From Megalonaias nervosa (taxonomy: Eukaryota; Mollusca; Bivalvia; Unionida; Unionidae), in NCBI GenBank assembly GCA_016617855.1, contig JAECUM010003303.1:1-64000 (forward strand): a stretch of DNA of 64,000 nt, read 5' to 3'. The first letter of the stretch is position 1, and every line of letters begins with the position of its first letter. Below are positions 33,440-45,464 of the stretch, one piece after another. The translations under genes and the position numbers were made by a program. Below the pieces are notes generated by a model that worked only from the letters and a program-made list of their open reading frames with translations, ran no database searches and was not told where the DNA came from.

Positions 33440-33942
33440 ATGGGAGGAGGCTCGTCAACTTGTTGGGCTAACACATTTGGACCTAATGCATATATATCTT
33501 TGCTCTGATGTGACATTGATCAGTGGTTGAACCAACACATGCTCTAGTAAGACTGTCAGAATGTGGCTTTTATGATATCATTCAGAGTAGAATGATTAAG
33601 AAAAGCCCTATGTGCAGCATTAGCCACAACCTCCTGACCTCTTATATTTGTTAAAGCTCTTTTATTAAAGCAATCCACTTCAACATGGTGGTTGCTTAAA
33701 TATTGCAGTACCTTTGCAAGAAAAAGATGGTTCCAGCACTTTCTTTTCCATCGATTTGGCCCAACAGCCACCTGAAGCCCAAACCAGATAAGGGGACCTA
33801 TCTTTATCATACAAATGAGAACGAGGATTTCAAAAGGAACAGGGACTAATGAAGGTAGCCAATTCTTAGCAAGAAACCCAGGTTGGTAATGAAGACAAAC
33901 TGAAACATAGCTACCACTGAACCAAAACAAAACCTTTTCCAC
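33440..33942 (-). pseudogene. Tyrosine recombinase C terminus of a DIRS/Ngaro-like element, decayed
   Basis: One frame reads RGQEVVANAAHRAFLNHSTL then NDIIKATF, a stop, and, with more stops, DIYALGPNVLAQQVDEPPP. This resembles the end of Ngaro/DIRS tyrosine recombinases, where an 'HEVRA..A..A' helix is followed by 'DIMRAAxW' and 'LGPLVVAQQV'. The usual H-x-x-R is not intact. The open frame upstream to 33942 is not clearly related. Confidence 0.45.
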
Positions 33943-34894
33943 TGATAAGGCATGAATTTCACTCCACTAGGGACAGATGGAAAACTGTCTTAAGGGTATG
34001 GTTGTCAAATAAAATTTCACTCAAAGGTTCATAAAGAAGTTTTGATAATGACAAAAAAAAAACACATCAAAGGTTCTATCTCAGAATTAAGGAGAAAGAA
34101 ACTAGTCTCTGAAGCTCAAAGTACACGATTAATAATGAAAGATGAGAGTCCATGACATCTTATGTAGTTCATGCACCCTTGATGTCTGATGACCCTGTGG
34201 GCTTTGGACACAAAACAGAGGGAATGAAGATTTGTACATGTACCTCAAAACAAAAGGCCATATACAACCAGGTTTTCTGGGAACTTATCTGTATCAACCA
34301 AAATTGAGAAAATTTATCCTCCTGTCTTTCTGTAAAACTTAGTGAAAAAGGACACAGACAAACAAAAATAATGCAAGGACTGGAGAAAATATTTACACAA
34401 CAAAAATGTATATAAGTGACCACAGATACACCAAATGTCTACTAAGAAGATGAAAAATGCAAAGGATTATATTCTGAATGAAGTTATGTGGAAATGCACC
34501 AGTTAATATCCACATCAGTTCATGAATATGGATAGATGAAACAATATATTGACCTAGGCTTGTTGATATGGACTGCCTATTGTAACAAAAGAACCTGAAA
34601 GCAGTGGTGGGTACCTGTGAAGATTCAACAATGAACATCCTACAAACATTGCAAGACAAGTGAATGAAGTGAGATGTGATTATCAGTTGTCAAGTAATCT
34701 AATGAAAAAATTGTTCTCAATCAAAATTATTTTCATACTGTACAGACAAGAGCAAATGTTTTCATGCACTTGGACAAGTAACATGGAAAAATATTATCAG
34801 CAGAATTTATCATTTGTTCATGGATTTAAATAACAGAGAAACGAGTCACTATTGTTAAGAGTTGTATTGTTTTCATTCAGTATTCAAATACTTT
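33943..34894. other. Intergenic sequence, possibly further decayed DIRS-like remnant
   Basis: Two open stretches on the minus strand (34169-34423, 34393-34659) have no recognised motif. Upstream parts of the recombinase may be hidden here but cannot be shown. Confidence 0.3.
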
Positions 34895-34902
34895 AACTGT
34901 AT

Positions 34903-35073
34903 CAGTGGTACCCAATCCCCATGTTGCAACCCAAATCAGGGTCATGAGGACATTCTGGAAGGCTGTGGAGGGTTACCAGGATTTGACAAAACTAATCAAA
35001 ATGTGGAAATGGGGTTGTGAGGCTCTGAAAAACTATTTGGGAGGTTGTGGCCAAAAAATGTTGAGAACCACTG
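34903..35073. mobile_element. hAT-type MITE (171 bp)
   Basis: The left end CAGTGGTACCCAATCCCC and the right end (reverse complement CAGTGGTTCTCAACATTTTT) are hAT terminal inverted repeats of the common CAGTGGTTCTCAACC type. 8-bp duplications AACTGTAT/AACTATAT flank it with one mismatch. An internal 'gttgcaacccaaatcagggt' also fits non-autonomous hAT elements. Confidence 0.82.
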
Positions 35074-35081
35074 AACTATAT

Positions 35082-37261
35082 AATCAATTTTTAATTACCA
35101 CACAGTAGAAAGAACTTGAAATGTGTTCACAACACAAAAATGCTGACAATAGCACATGGAAGATGACCTCAAAAGAGGCTGAAAGGCCAGACAGATGGAC
35201 AAGAGCAGCAGCTTGCCCCTTCCATGCTCATAGTGTTGTATAAAAGCCAAGGTAAATACAGTAAAAGCTACATCTAGATCATGCTAACTCACCATTATGC
35301 CATCACTAACCTCCTGCACATAAACCAATGAAATCCACTGCTTTATGAGATAATGTAGCCTGCAGTACCATATAACATTAATTAACCAGTACTATCTTTT
35401 AGTACCCTTCATTTTTGAGAAATGGAAATTGTATATTACTAATAAAATCTTTTCCTATTCATTATATTGAGATACCGAACCTTTAGTGTGATTACCAACT
35501 CAGACAAATGCCAGACTATTAATGACTATGAATGAATACTGATGTTCCTAAGTATTGAACCTATCTATGATTAGCCTGGATTATTTCAGATCACCAACCA
35601 TTAAAATGCTGAGATAGCTCATCATCAAACATTTTATCTTCTTTATGTACAGTCTGTTTGGTGCATCTTGATTATAAATACAATTGAAACAGAATGGGTA
35701 TTACATGACAAATACAATATTTCAAAGCCTTTTTAAATCAATTGATCCACATGAAGTCTGGTATGTGCGTTTTTCTATTTTCAATTTTTTCTTCTTTTTT
35801 TTTTATTAACTTCATCAATTGTTTTGGTCAAGCGTAGTATTAGGCAACAATTTAAACCAAAACTGAAAATCCTGGAAAAATCAACTGGGGCATACAGGAA
35901 AAGGTACAAGAATAGCTTAACAAATTAAGTGTGATGACAATCATCTGGAACTTCATACAAATTATTTTGTTCTATAGCCAGCAGCAGATACCATAAAACT
36001 ACTAACATGCAGAGTTTTGTCCAATTCTGTTTAAGACATCAAGCTTCTAAAATGGCAACAAGCTCAATCAGATGCTGGACAAACTCGTTAAATCACAATG
36101 CTATCATCATTAATCACTTACCATATATACTCACAAGTCAGGTCCAACTGCAGCCGCATAATGCACTGGCAGATCTGAGCATATGCAGTTTGTTACGACT
36201 AATCCATACAACAAACAGCATATAACCTGATCTGTTGGCACATTTTGCAGATCTGGGTCTATGCAGTCTGCAATTGGATACTATATTAATGGTAACTTAG
36301 GTAGCACCCAACAGTTTTGCATGATGGGCCATAGGGTAAATATGTGAAAGTCATCAATACTATATTTCCATGCTTCTCCCTCATTTTTTTTTTTTTTACA
36401 GTGGTGTCAGGATAGCAAGATTCATGCTGTGTGCAAAAGGTGACAAGTCTAGTGCAAAACACTTGCACTAGCCTGGTTCAAGGAGTTTTGACCTACTTTG
36501 TGCACAAGTGGCTGCCTATTTTCTCCTAGCTTTGGTTTTAGGAGTTTACCATAATGTTTGTAATGAGTGATTTGTTGGTAATCAGCCTGTTCAGGATCCA
36601 TTTTCTGTGTCATTATAATTATTACTGCCCAATGTATGTCATACGATTATATCTCATTTTATTTAGTATAGGTTATTTATGGGATTGAATATTTACATTC
36701 TATAGGCAAGGAGGTTGGTGTGCCTCTAAAGGGTAATCAAAGGATTAGTTTTGCCAATCCAATCCTTTTTCTGACCCAGTTTCTCCATTCTCTGATGAGC
36801 TTGAAAATGTATACATGTTGATAGTTTCAAAGGTGAGAGGGTCCATCTTCAACCAAGCTGCATACACACCAACCCCAGGTGAGGAGAAAGTGTAATCAAA
36901 GTGGACAAAAAGAATAATCTGAGCAGAAAAAGAGTAATCCACATATAACATGATATAAATTCAATGAGCATATGTACAAAATTATTTTTTGTTACCCCTC
37001 TGTTCTTTTAACACCAATTACTGCTTCAAGTTTTCATAGTAGCACTTTTAGATTTAAAAAGCAACAGACTCTCATGTTGCATTTCAAAACACTTTGTACC
37101 AGCTGAGACTATGAATGTTTTGCACACCAGTAGAGCACTAAGTACTAGATTATTGAGTCTGGATCTGAATTCAGATTTCTTTTTATTAACGATACTGAAC
37201 AATCTCTCACGGCCAACATTGGAATACTAAAGAACCAACGTTCCTTTCATAACTTGACAAA
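35082..37261. other. Intergenic AT-rich spacer
   Basis: Small ORFs at 36007-36225 and 36745-36951 show nothing recognisable. No RNA gene or mobile element that I can name. Confidence 0.5.
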
Positions 37262-37585
37262 GAATGTGTGTGATTTGGATTTTTAACATAGCTTTAACAA
37301 TTTTTCAGTCATATCACTAGGATGTCTGCAGTGTGACAGTTTATAGTGATGTCTAGCACTGGGAAATCATGCTTGACATGTAGCATCATGTCCCACCCAG
37401 TCACATTATCTTGACACCAAGCCAACCAGTCCTAGCACTAACCTCTCAATGCTGAGCACCAAGCGAGGCAGCTGCTAGTATAATTTTTATCAGTCTTTGG
37501 TATGACTTGGCCGGGGTTCAAACCCACGACTCCCTGCATCCAAGGCAGATGCTCAAACCACTAGGCCACTGGAGTAGTCCAAACA
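37262..37585 (-). mobile_element. SINE family B, near full length
   Basis: The minus strand carries 'ggcctagtggtttgagca' (box A) and 'gggttcaaaccccgg'-like box B near 37511-37525 (plus: 'ccggggttcaaacccacga'). The body matches 29845-30160 and the tail (plus strand 'gtgtgtgatttgg') lies at the left end. Target duplications are not clear. Confidence 0.75.
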
Positions 37586-38686
37586 TGCTGGTAGCCAAAA
37601 TCTATATACTGCTCTCTTAATGAACTTTATCATTGCATATACAGATACTGGTATGCCAGCTTGCAATTGTACATATATTGAAACTATCGAGGAAAAAGAA
37701 CAGCTTGGAGCATCGAGTTGTTACATCATCTATTAATGTTTGAGTTGCTTATCTCCTTTCCTAAACCATATTATTCTAAAAAATATTACACTATTTGTTA
37801 CTTATTTTCACTTTAAATTACAGAGCATTCTTTACAATCTAAAAGGTGTATTACTTTGTTCCATTATTTTTGTTTACAGCTTGTTCTACTGATATGAATC
37901 TTGTATTTTACAATGAATTTTTTAGTTTTTAAATATCTTATACTCTGCATAACAACAAATCTATTTATAAACAGATTTTGTCATTGGCTACTTCCATTGC
38001 TAATAACAAGACTTTTGAAATGGAACTGACTCATCTTACCAAAAGAATTCCAAGGAATTCAAGATAACACCATTTCTTCCTTTTCAACTGCCCAAGTATT
38101 GTCTAAGAGGTCTGACCAAGCCTCTGAAAAAAAGCTATTCTGGATGCAGGAAAGAGGGAGACTTTGCAGGAGATGGTACAACTCCCTAGGGCTGGCCAAC
38201 TCCCTCCTTTTCAAGAAGTGTGAAGGATCTCTCTTTAACAGGTGTCTATATTTCACAAAGCAGCCAAGACAATACATATGTACTACTTATAACACACAAG
38301 AGACAATTTAGTATAAGAACTTCATTTATTTGATTACAATTTTCCAAGTTTACTTCAATTTTCCACCTCAATTTTGTGGTATTGTTATCATTTGTTTTCT
38401 TTCCTTCCCTTACTTTAACATTAGATGTACATTGTCACTTTAATAAATCAGTTTTTTTTCACAAAAGATGATTACTCTAGGTTGTCATTTTATTTGCATT
38501 TATGATTAAATTTATGACTGAAATAGTAATGTTTGTCCTTTTTTTTCATTATGGTGATCTGATCAAAACTGAGTACTGGAAAACAAGTCTTCTAGTGCAG
38601 GATCACCGTCATCTTCCACATTAAATATGATCACACTCAAAACATAAGAATAAATTCCTAGAGTTGGTCTATTAAAATGGTGACTG
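37586..38686. other. Spacer and COX8 3' side
   Basis: The minus-strand 3' UTR of COX8 probably occupies the right end, down to the AATAAA near 38489. ORFs at 38059-38311 on both strands are unrecognised. Confidence 0.4.
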
Positions 38687-38794
38687 CTACTTCTCGGTAA
38701 CACGTATTCCTCTGTAGTCCTGTATATGGGCTAAGATCCAGAGACCTGGGGCACAGGACACTGCACACATCACAAACCCAAGGGCAGCTTTTTC
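38687..38794 (-). CDS. COX8: COX8-like exon 2 (membrane helix and stop)
   Basis: 35 codons plus TAG, after acceptor CTGATTACAG. It holds the single hydrophobic helix and the WILAHIQDY motif that aligns with WILSHLETY of vertebrate COX8A. Confidence 0.8.
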   Translation of the reverse strand, partial: EKAALGFVMCAVSCAPGLWILAHIQDYRGIRVTEK

Positions 38795-39756
38795 CTGTAA
38801 TCAGAAAGAAATATGAAGTCAAATTTTCACATCTGGTCCAAGTTTCAGTACAAATTTCAAGACTCCTTACTCAAATTGAGATTTCTGAATACACATTTTA
38901 TTACTTAGAAGGTAACAAAGGAATTTTTGACAGAAGACTGACTGGACATGGGATTAAAATAAAACTGTGACACCAGGCCAACCAGTCCTAACACTAACCT
39001 CTTAATGCTGAGCACCAGGTAAGGCAGCTGCTAGTATAATTTTTATAAGCCATTGGTATGACTGTCGGATTTTGAACCTACGACCTCCCACATCAGAGGC
39101 TGACACTTCAACCACTTAGGCCACAGGAGAGGTCGATTGGTTTGAGTATGATGGGACAAAAATGTGCATTGACACTCTTTACTTCTACTTTTCCTATCAT
39201 TACTCTTCTATCTATCCTATCGCTACCTTCCTGTATTCTTGACCATGCGTCACCCACTGCTTCATAGTCAAGTGTGACAGAACTTTTTCCGAAATTTGCC
39301 ATGACATAATCAATAATGTACTAAAATCATAAAATGGGAAAAGCACCTGAATTTCTCGTTTACCTTGATATACCAGAAATAAGTGCCGTACAATGTTTAC
39401 GAAAACTTGTTTATGCTACCACACGACGCTTTATCTATATAAAAAGTCGACGAAAATTTGTCACAACACAAACTAACCTTATCTATAATGTGTGTATATT
39501 TATATGATAGATAAAGTTATTTAGTGTCGTCACAATTTCGCCGTTTTTGTGCATAAAACATAAGGCTTCAGTACTGTTAGAAAATGGCTATCGAAATCCA
39601 AGAGAACTACGTTACAGCATATTTGTATTAAGTGAAACTCACAGCAAACGACACTCTATATCTTGGAGGACCTGACACAACTGTTGCCTTTTGAAGACTA
39701 ACTGCTCTTATGGCAGGATTCATAAGGCAAACACCCCTTCTGACAACTCCAAACAT
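38687..39756 (-). CDS. COX8: Cytochrome c oxidase subunit 8-like protein (two exons, 73 aa)
   Basis: Exon 1 (39756-39643, 38 codons) starts MFGVVRRGVCLMNPAIRA, a basic, hydroxyl-containing leader typical of a mitochondrial presequence. It ends in phase 0 at GCT/GTGAGT. Exon 2 (38794-38687) begins after TTACAG and reads EKAALGFVMCAVSCAPGLWI then LAHIQDYRG before TAG. A single membrane helix followed by WIL-x-H and a short tail ending near Y-R is the layout of animal COX8, which spans the inner mitochondrial membrane in complex IV. The length (73) fits the family (about 70). Both exons are too short to be noticed as long ORFs. The 848-bp intron contains a partial SINE. An AATAAA on the minus strand (near 38489) may end the transcript. 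Confidence 0.8.
38968..39133 (-). mobile_element. SINE family B, 3'-truncated copy in the COX8 intron
   Basis: 'accaggccaaccagtcctaa' and 'gaggcagctgctag'-like sequence up to 'cttaggccacaggagaggtc' match the head half of the family. The tail half is absent. The ORF at 39108-39302 starts in this SINE head and is not a gene. Confidence 0.65.
39643..39756 (-). CDS. COX8: COX8-like exon 1 (mitochondrial presequence)
   Basis: 38 codons from ATG at 39756-39754, rich in R and K with no acidic residue until the exon end, followed by a consensus GTGAGT donor. It encodes the cleavable targeting peptide and the first residues of the mature chain. Confidence 0.78.
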
Positions 39757-41149
39757 TTTGTGGTACTTGGCCTACCGGTTTCAAGCAAGGTGAAATCTTG
39801 AGGCCGAAGGAGAAATACGGATTTAATATAATCCTCGAATTTGATGGGTCTATATTTCTATAAAAACCAGTGGTCGTTTCTCAACTTTCATAAATTATTA
39901 ATGCATATATATAATTGTTTTTAATTATGAACATTAATGTTATAGTTCTGAATTAATATTTAATAAGAAAAAGAATATGCTACCTATATTTTTGACAACA
40001 TTCACTGCGGATTTGCAATACCGGAATAGCTGATAATGAGATAATTGTTGATCAACTGAAATATCAAAATAACTGTATAAAACACAAAGCTAGCTGCAAA
40101 AGTCTCATTTTACAAATGTGTAAGTCTGAATTACACTAAATCCCTCATGATAAGTATCGAACTTCTGTCACTTTGTTGTTTATGTATACATGTTGAAAAT
40201 TGGGTGCACTCGGTATAAACCAGTAAGTTGTTCTCTTCCACTTTTTTTGGTATATATTTTCTAAATTATAGGCCATTGCAGTGAACAGCCGTACAACGAC
40301 AAATTAAATGGTTGATGGTCTACATGCAGTTCGCATAGGTCGCTGGGATGACAGGTGGTAAATTCTGGGCCGTCAATGCTGAAGGGGGATCGCTATTTAA
40401 CTAGGAGTTTGTGACAGATGCATACAGTGGATCGATAGAAGAGAAATTCAGCTTGCCGTCTGTATGTAAAGGTCACTGCACATAATCAGATTCATTATTG
40501 GTAAAGGGCTGGTTTTTGCCATGTACCAGTTGTCACCATCTTGATAAAATCTTAAGAATGGTGCTAATATTTACTGGTAAATATTCATGTCGCACCCTGA
40601 TCATGTCGCACCCAAGTCAAGTCGCACACTAATCAAGTTATGTCACACCCATGCTTAAGTTATGTTGCACCCAATGCTAAGTTATGTTAAGTTACGATAT
40701 CTATAGATTTCACTGGCCAGTCTTAAAATAAAAAGGAATGTACAATGAATCGGACGAAGAAACAGAGATAGATGCATATAAGTTTGTAACAAAAATAGTA
40801 GATGTCAGAATAAAATGATTGAAGGAATGAAAAAAAGAGAAGATATATAAATAGAAGAATTGCGAAATAAAAGATGCAAATTAACACAATGAACAAAGGT
40901 TGCTATTTAATATGGTCTTTTATTTCCTGTTTTTATTATACCAAACAATATCACAATGACCTGCATAGCTGATAAATAAACAATCTCCCCAAATTAGAGG
41001 ACAAAGTCTTCATTTGCTTTAACTACTAAATCTGGTTAAATATCTTATCTGTGAGTGTTATTTTGTACACATTTATATGAGCAGAGCAACATAGTTCAGA
41101 ATATACGGTATAGTTCAGCGTATGCATCACATTGCGCCCACTAGTATTC

Positions 41150-42974
41150 TTATGTTTGCTGCAAAACAGGCCCATTTAAATTGCTGCAAGCAGACAACAA
41201 CTGGGAAATGGTCATGTTTCCATCGTTAAAATTGTCCCAATAAGTAAACAATTTTGCTTGCATTTCTTTGTATATTTTTCTCTGTTGTCTCCTAAGTTTC
41301 CCTTCAGACAAGAGCCGCAGCTGAATATTTACAAACTGGGCCTCCTTAAATAAACGGCCAATCAGCATGTACAGTGGAAGTTTTCCCCTTTTTGCAGCTG
41401 AATTGAGCCTGTGATGTCACCCCTCAACATCCTTGTTAGTCATTATTGGCCGCATATATATGGTCCAGCGAGCAGGGGTGAATAATGAATTTGTGATCCA
41501 TTGTCTTTCTATGTAGCTACATAGATCGGATAAGGGTCTGTTGTTGGTGGTTTTCTCTTGCAGTAAAACCAAGGTTGGCTGTATGTATTCCTGTGGTAAC
41601 TATGATGAAACTATGAATGGACTTGTTAACTTTATAAGGTTTCTGGAGGCCGATCTCCCCACACTGCCCCAAATAGCTTGAGTCCAATGAAAGAAAACAA
41701 CCTTGCATCTGAACTTCTGGAAAAAACGACATCACTCCTTTCCACATAGCTGCTTCAAAGTCTGCTACCACTTTTTTCATTTTTGGTTCAGTGTGAATCA
41801 TATTTTTAATAGCATTTAGCACCTTTTTATAATCCTTATTCCTTGTCCCTAACATCAACTCAAAAGCTAGGGGAACTTGTTTTATTTCTCCCTCTTTTTT
41901 TATGAAGGCGTGCACACTAAATAATTGGGTAAATGGTGGATTGATCACATAGAAAGTGGCATCTATATACCATGTTTTTGCCTTTGGTAAGATTTCCAAC
42001 ATTTGGTGTGTAGCAAAAAGTAAATGGCATCGATCTGTGCATTTAATGTCTTTCTGAAGAAATAACTCTGGTATGTGCTTCAGCTCTGGATCAAATTCCA
42101 GATCAGTAGGATCCACCGGACATCTTCTTTGACGCAGTCTGTTGGCTGCTCTTGCTAAATAATCAGTCTTAGGAATGGGTTCATTCACAGGTAGTAAGTT
42201 CACAACACATTCGCTGACAATTGTTTTAGCTGACATGTAGACTTCATTGATAGCACATTATTTTACTTAGGAATTTATTTTATGAAATGTCTTCATAAAA
42301 GGTTTCATAGGATGACAATGTCTGTATGTTCCTGGTGAAAAAACTACCAGCACCTCTCTCTATAACTGTAGATTCACACTTGGTGTGCTTGTTTCTCACT
42401 ACACATTGCCAGTATGTAGCAGAGGCATTTTGGTGCTTAACATTGTAGGAAAAGCCACTGCTGTCGACTAACTTATCTTTCATTCTTTCTGATGATTGAG
42501 CTATAATTTCCTAAGTTACTGCTTCTTCACCAACAGCATCCAGATTTGAGGTTACTATGGACAGTCTTGTATCTAAATATGAGGCTTCATCCTCCTCAAG
42601 GTCCATTGGTTGCTCATGTTCAACATGAACAACAGGATCAGTGCTGTCTAAAAGCGGATCAGTGTTAATCGCGATAGTAGAAGATCTATCATATAGCCTC
42701 ATGTCAGACTCCATATCATGATTGCTCTCAGTGTTCAGTCTGCTACTTGCAAAAAGGGGTTCACCGATTTTAGATGCATTCAAATCTACAGAATTACAAT
42801 TATGGCATGTCCAGTGTAAACTGAGTTGCCCCCTTACAGCCAATCTGTAGTCTTCTAATGAAATCCCAGTAGCACAAGTTCTGTGTTGCCACTTATTGCA
42901 GCCATCACATTGGATTGCATGTTGTCTCTGTGTAACTTTTTTTCACAGTGTAAGCATGTAGTATTACTAGCCAT
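41150..42974 (-). pseudogene. MULE transposase with PHD and FLYWCH zinc fingers, inactivated
   Basis: Read on the minus strand from ATG at 42974. A PHD-like finger comes first (CLHCEK, then in another frame QCDGCNKWQHRTC and WTCHNC); the frame shifts in a 7-A run at 42937-42943. A FLYWCH finger (KLVDSSGFSYNVKHQN, YWQCVVRNKHTKC) lies at about 42480-42330 after an in-frame TAG at 42511-42513. The MULE catalytic domain (WYIDATFYVI, PLAFELMLGTRNKDY, VADFEAAM) is at 42236-41517 after a further frame break; D of 'YIDATF' and D of 'ADFEAA' are typical acid residues. The C-terminal tail (KLRRQQRKIYKEMQAKLF, LLSACSNLNGP) ends at 41150, preceded by a TGA (41417-41419) in place of the W of 'EGWH'. With at least four lesions it cannot make an active enzyme. 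Confidence 0.85.
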
Positions 42975-43427
42975 TTTGAAAGTAATGATTGGGATGGAGT
43001 AAAAATTTAACATTTTATACCTACTCATAGTGTCTTTTTTACTATTCAAGCACGAAACTAATCAATCGAATGTAAATGTAATGTAAACGTCGACAGCAGC
43101 CCTGGATGCCAACTTGAAGAAATCATTTGTTTCCTAATGGTTTATGTTGACAAGCTGCCAGTTTCGTAACCTGCTTTGTTATGTAATGATTTTGATATTG
43201 CCGCCGCATTAGCACAGACGCTGATTTGAGCACTCTTTGTTTGGTTTGCTCGCTTTCATATACTTGGACCATAGCGAAGCCAACACACTTCAGTAATACA
43301 TACAAACCCTTCATCAGACTGGAATGAAACCGACAAAGCCACAATACCGGTTGCTCTGTAGCAAAACACCTGTTCAGCTGCAGCATAACATTTAACAGAT
43401 TTCATAGGTTTATAAAGCTTGATAGTC

Positions 43428-43523
43428 GCAAGCCTTGTGCAAAGAAAAATCTTGCTAAGTAGGTATGAAATACAACTTGCCATTGAGAAGCTATGGGACA
43501 TTATTAATTCAATAATCAAGATA
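43428..43523. repeat. Duplicated segment, copy 1 (interrupted by the pogo-like element)
   Basis: 'aagccttgtgcaaagaaaaa' through 'gaagctatgggacattatta' to 'aatcaagata' matches 46192-46284 at roughly 95%. Identity resumes after the insertion at 44922 for about 30 bp. It is a local duplication inside the MULE. Confidence 0.88.
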
Positions 43524-44921
43524 CAGTCCTACCCGTTTATGTCGACATCCTCAGGCCCGAGGAAATATTGTCGATGTAGGCGGATGTCAAGATAAGTGTT
43601 GGGGGGGGTTCAAGAAAGATACAAGTTAAATTCGTCAGTAAGGGGTGACCTGTCATCAGTAAGTAGCATTTACACTTTGAGAAAACAATGCAAATTTTGA
43701 TTACATGAAGAGAAAACCAGTGTCAAATACACTTGTATATTGACAAATTACATTTTGGTTACCTTTGTGTAATAAAATCCACAATAAAATATTGCATCAG
43801 TCACATCCTGATATGAAAAACATTCACTACGATTATTCAGTGTCAGCTTAAGGACATGGTTGCATAGTTGTTATTTACACGCTTCAATTACATATACTTA
43901 AATTGGCCTAGATTTTGGTCAGTCTGTTCCCATCTTACTGAGGCTACCAAGGGGATGGGGCTATTCACAGGGAAATAAAAACCTGTCAACAAGTTGATTT
44001 AAACAGTACTTGTATTTAGTTGCATAAGTCATCGTGAAAAGTACATAAAAGTGAACAAGAGATATGCGGCTGATATGATTAATGAAGGCATAATATTGTA
44101 TACATTGACACATGCTAATGAGGTATTAAAAGAAAATGATTCTTACAATACAATATTGTAACAGTGTCAGCTCAATACATTTAAAATTTTTCACAGACAT
44201 CTTTGCGAGATGCCCCACCCTCAACTTCCTTAACAGCCAGATATTTAGTTTCTAGAGACTGTAAATTTAATCAGCATTTACACTGCCGTTGGTAGCCATC
44301 GTAAATATAAATAAAGTTAAAAAGGAAACTTTCACAGCACAATAAACTTGTTTTAATCACCGATCACTTTGGAAAATGCAAGAATCAGATTGGATTTCAT
44401 TGCTTTTATTTAGGTCACCGCGAGAGGCCAACTTTATAGGACCAAACAAAAGCCTGTTTTTTTATCCGACCGCAACATTAAAGCCTGGCGGCAAGATCAA
44501 CTAATTGTTGAATAAAATACAGGTCGGAACTGGCCGCTTGCCGAAATAAATGATCAGGCGAGAAAATTAAAGCCTGGCAGCAAGATAATTGTTGAACAAA
44601 GTTTGGGTTGGAACTGGCAGCTGGTCGACATAAATTATAAGGCGGTAAAATTAAAGCCAGGTGGCAAGATCAACTAATTGTTGAACAAAGTATGGGTCCG
44701 AACTGGCAGCTTGTCGACATAAATGATTAGAAAACAAAGGATTTGTTCAGGCTGGGACCAAGGGTTTCTGTCAACATGTACGGTTATTTTTTTATATCGA
44801 TGTCAACATAAGCATGACAATTTTGGTAGTAATAGTAGACCAAGGGACCGGGACTTTGCTTTTTTTGTCAAAATAGGCGGCTTGTCGACATAAGTGATGT
44901 CGATATAAGTGGGTAGGACTG
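43524..44921. mobile_element. Pogo/Tigger-like non-autonomous transposon (1398 bp) nested in the MULE
   Basis: The ends CAGTCCTACCCGTTTATGTC and (inverted) CAGTCCTACCCACTTATATC are terminal inverted repeats with TA on both sides (43522-43523, 44922-44923). The uninterrupted sister sequence at 46270-46295 has a single TA at the same point, so the boundaries are exact. No transposase ORF is inside. Three tandem subunits of 85-90 bp beginning 'aaagcctggcggcaagat' occupy about 44480-44735. Confidence 0.9.
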
Positions 44922-45305
44922 TATATGCTGATTAAAACATTTTTTTAAAAAACTTAACTACTTTATATTATTCTACTCATTCACAAATGTGATCAAAGAT
45001 AGAAAGACAACCAAGTGAAATGAACACTTGGTGAAAAATAAAGATTTAATTCACAGATTGGTCCATTATGCAGAAGCTAGTTTCAGCGTTTGTAAACTTG
45101 CAATTCCTGAATTGGCACTCATAGATTTCCTCAAGGATGAGAAGAAATTTCACAGTTAATTGCAATGAAATCACAGTATCAAAAATTTACTAACAAAACA
45201 ATAAAACAATTGACTTTCGATGTTGGCGGTTGTTTCATGATATAAATGTCGCTAAGTTTTTAAAAAAGGAATCGTGTTTGATTGTATAGCATTGGTGATT
45301 ATTGT

Positions 45306-45464
45306 CAGGGCCGACGGGGGGGGGGGGCAAACGGGGATTTATCCCCAGGGCCAGGCAGAACAACACTTTTAATTTTATAAAAGAAAAATTTTGTTTAAAC
45401 AAGAACTAAGAGAGAAGCTGGGTGTTTCTTACCCCAGGGCCCGTTATCGCTTCCTTCGGCCCTG
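45306..45464. mobile_element. hAT-like MITE (159 bp) nested in the MULE
   Basis: Ends CAGGGCCGACGG and (inverted) CAGGGCCGAAGG; flanks ATTATTGT (45298-45305) and GTTATTGT (45465-45472) make an 8-bp duplication with one mismatch. A G-run follows the left end. No coding capacity. Confidence 0.75.

Noticed and set aside
33556..33942. 128-codon minus-strand ORF as an intact gene
   Set aside because: Only its C-terminal third resembles a recombinase and the similarity continues past its stop codon, so it is a pseudogene remnant.
34169..34659. Two minus-strand ORFs of 84 and 88 codons
   Set aside because: They overlap in different frames, have no recognisable motif and the composition of translated AT-rich DNA.
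36007..36225. 72-codon ORF
   Set aside because: No motif, no splice or promoter context, typical of chance in AT-rich spacer.
38059..38311. Overlapping ORFs on both strands near the COX8 3' end
   Set aside because: Neither shows a family motif; they may be part of the COX8 3' region or an old repeat, but nothing supports a gene.
39108..39302. 64-codon minus-strand ORF starting MANFGKSS in the COX8 intron
   Set aside because: Its C-terminal part is SINE family B head sequence and neither end has matching splice phases with the COX8 exons.
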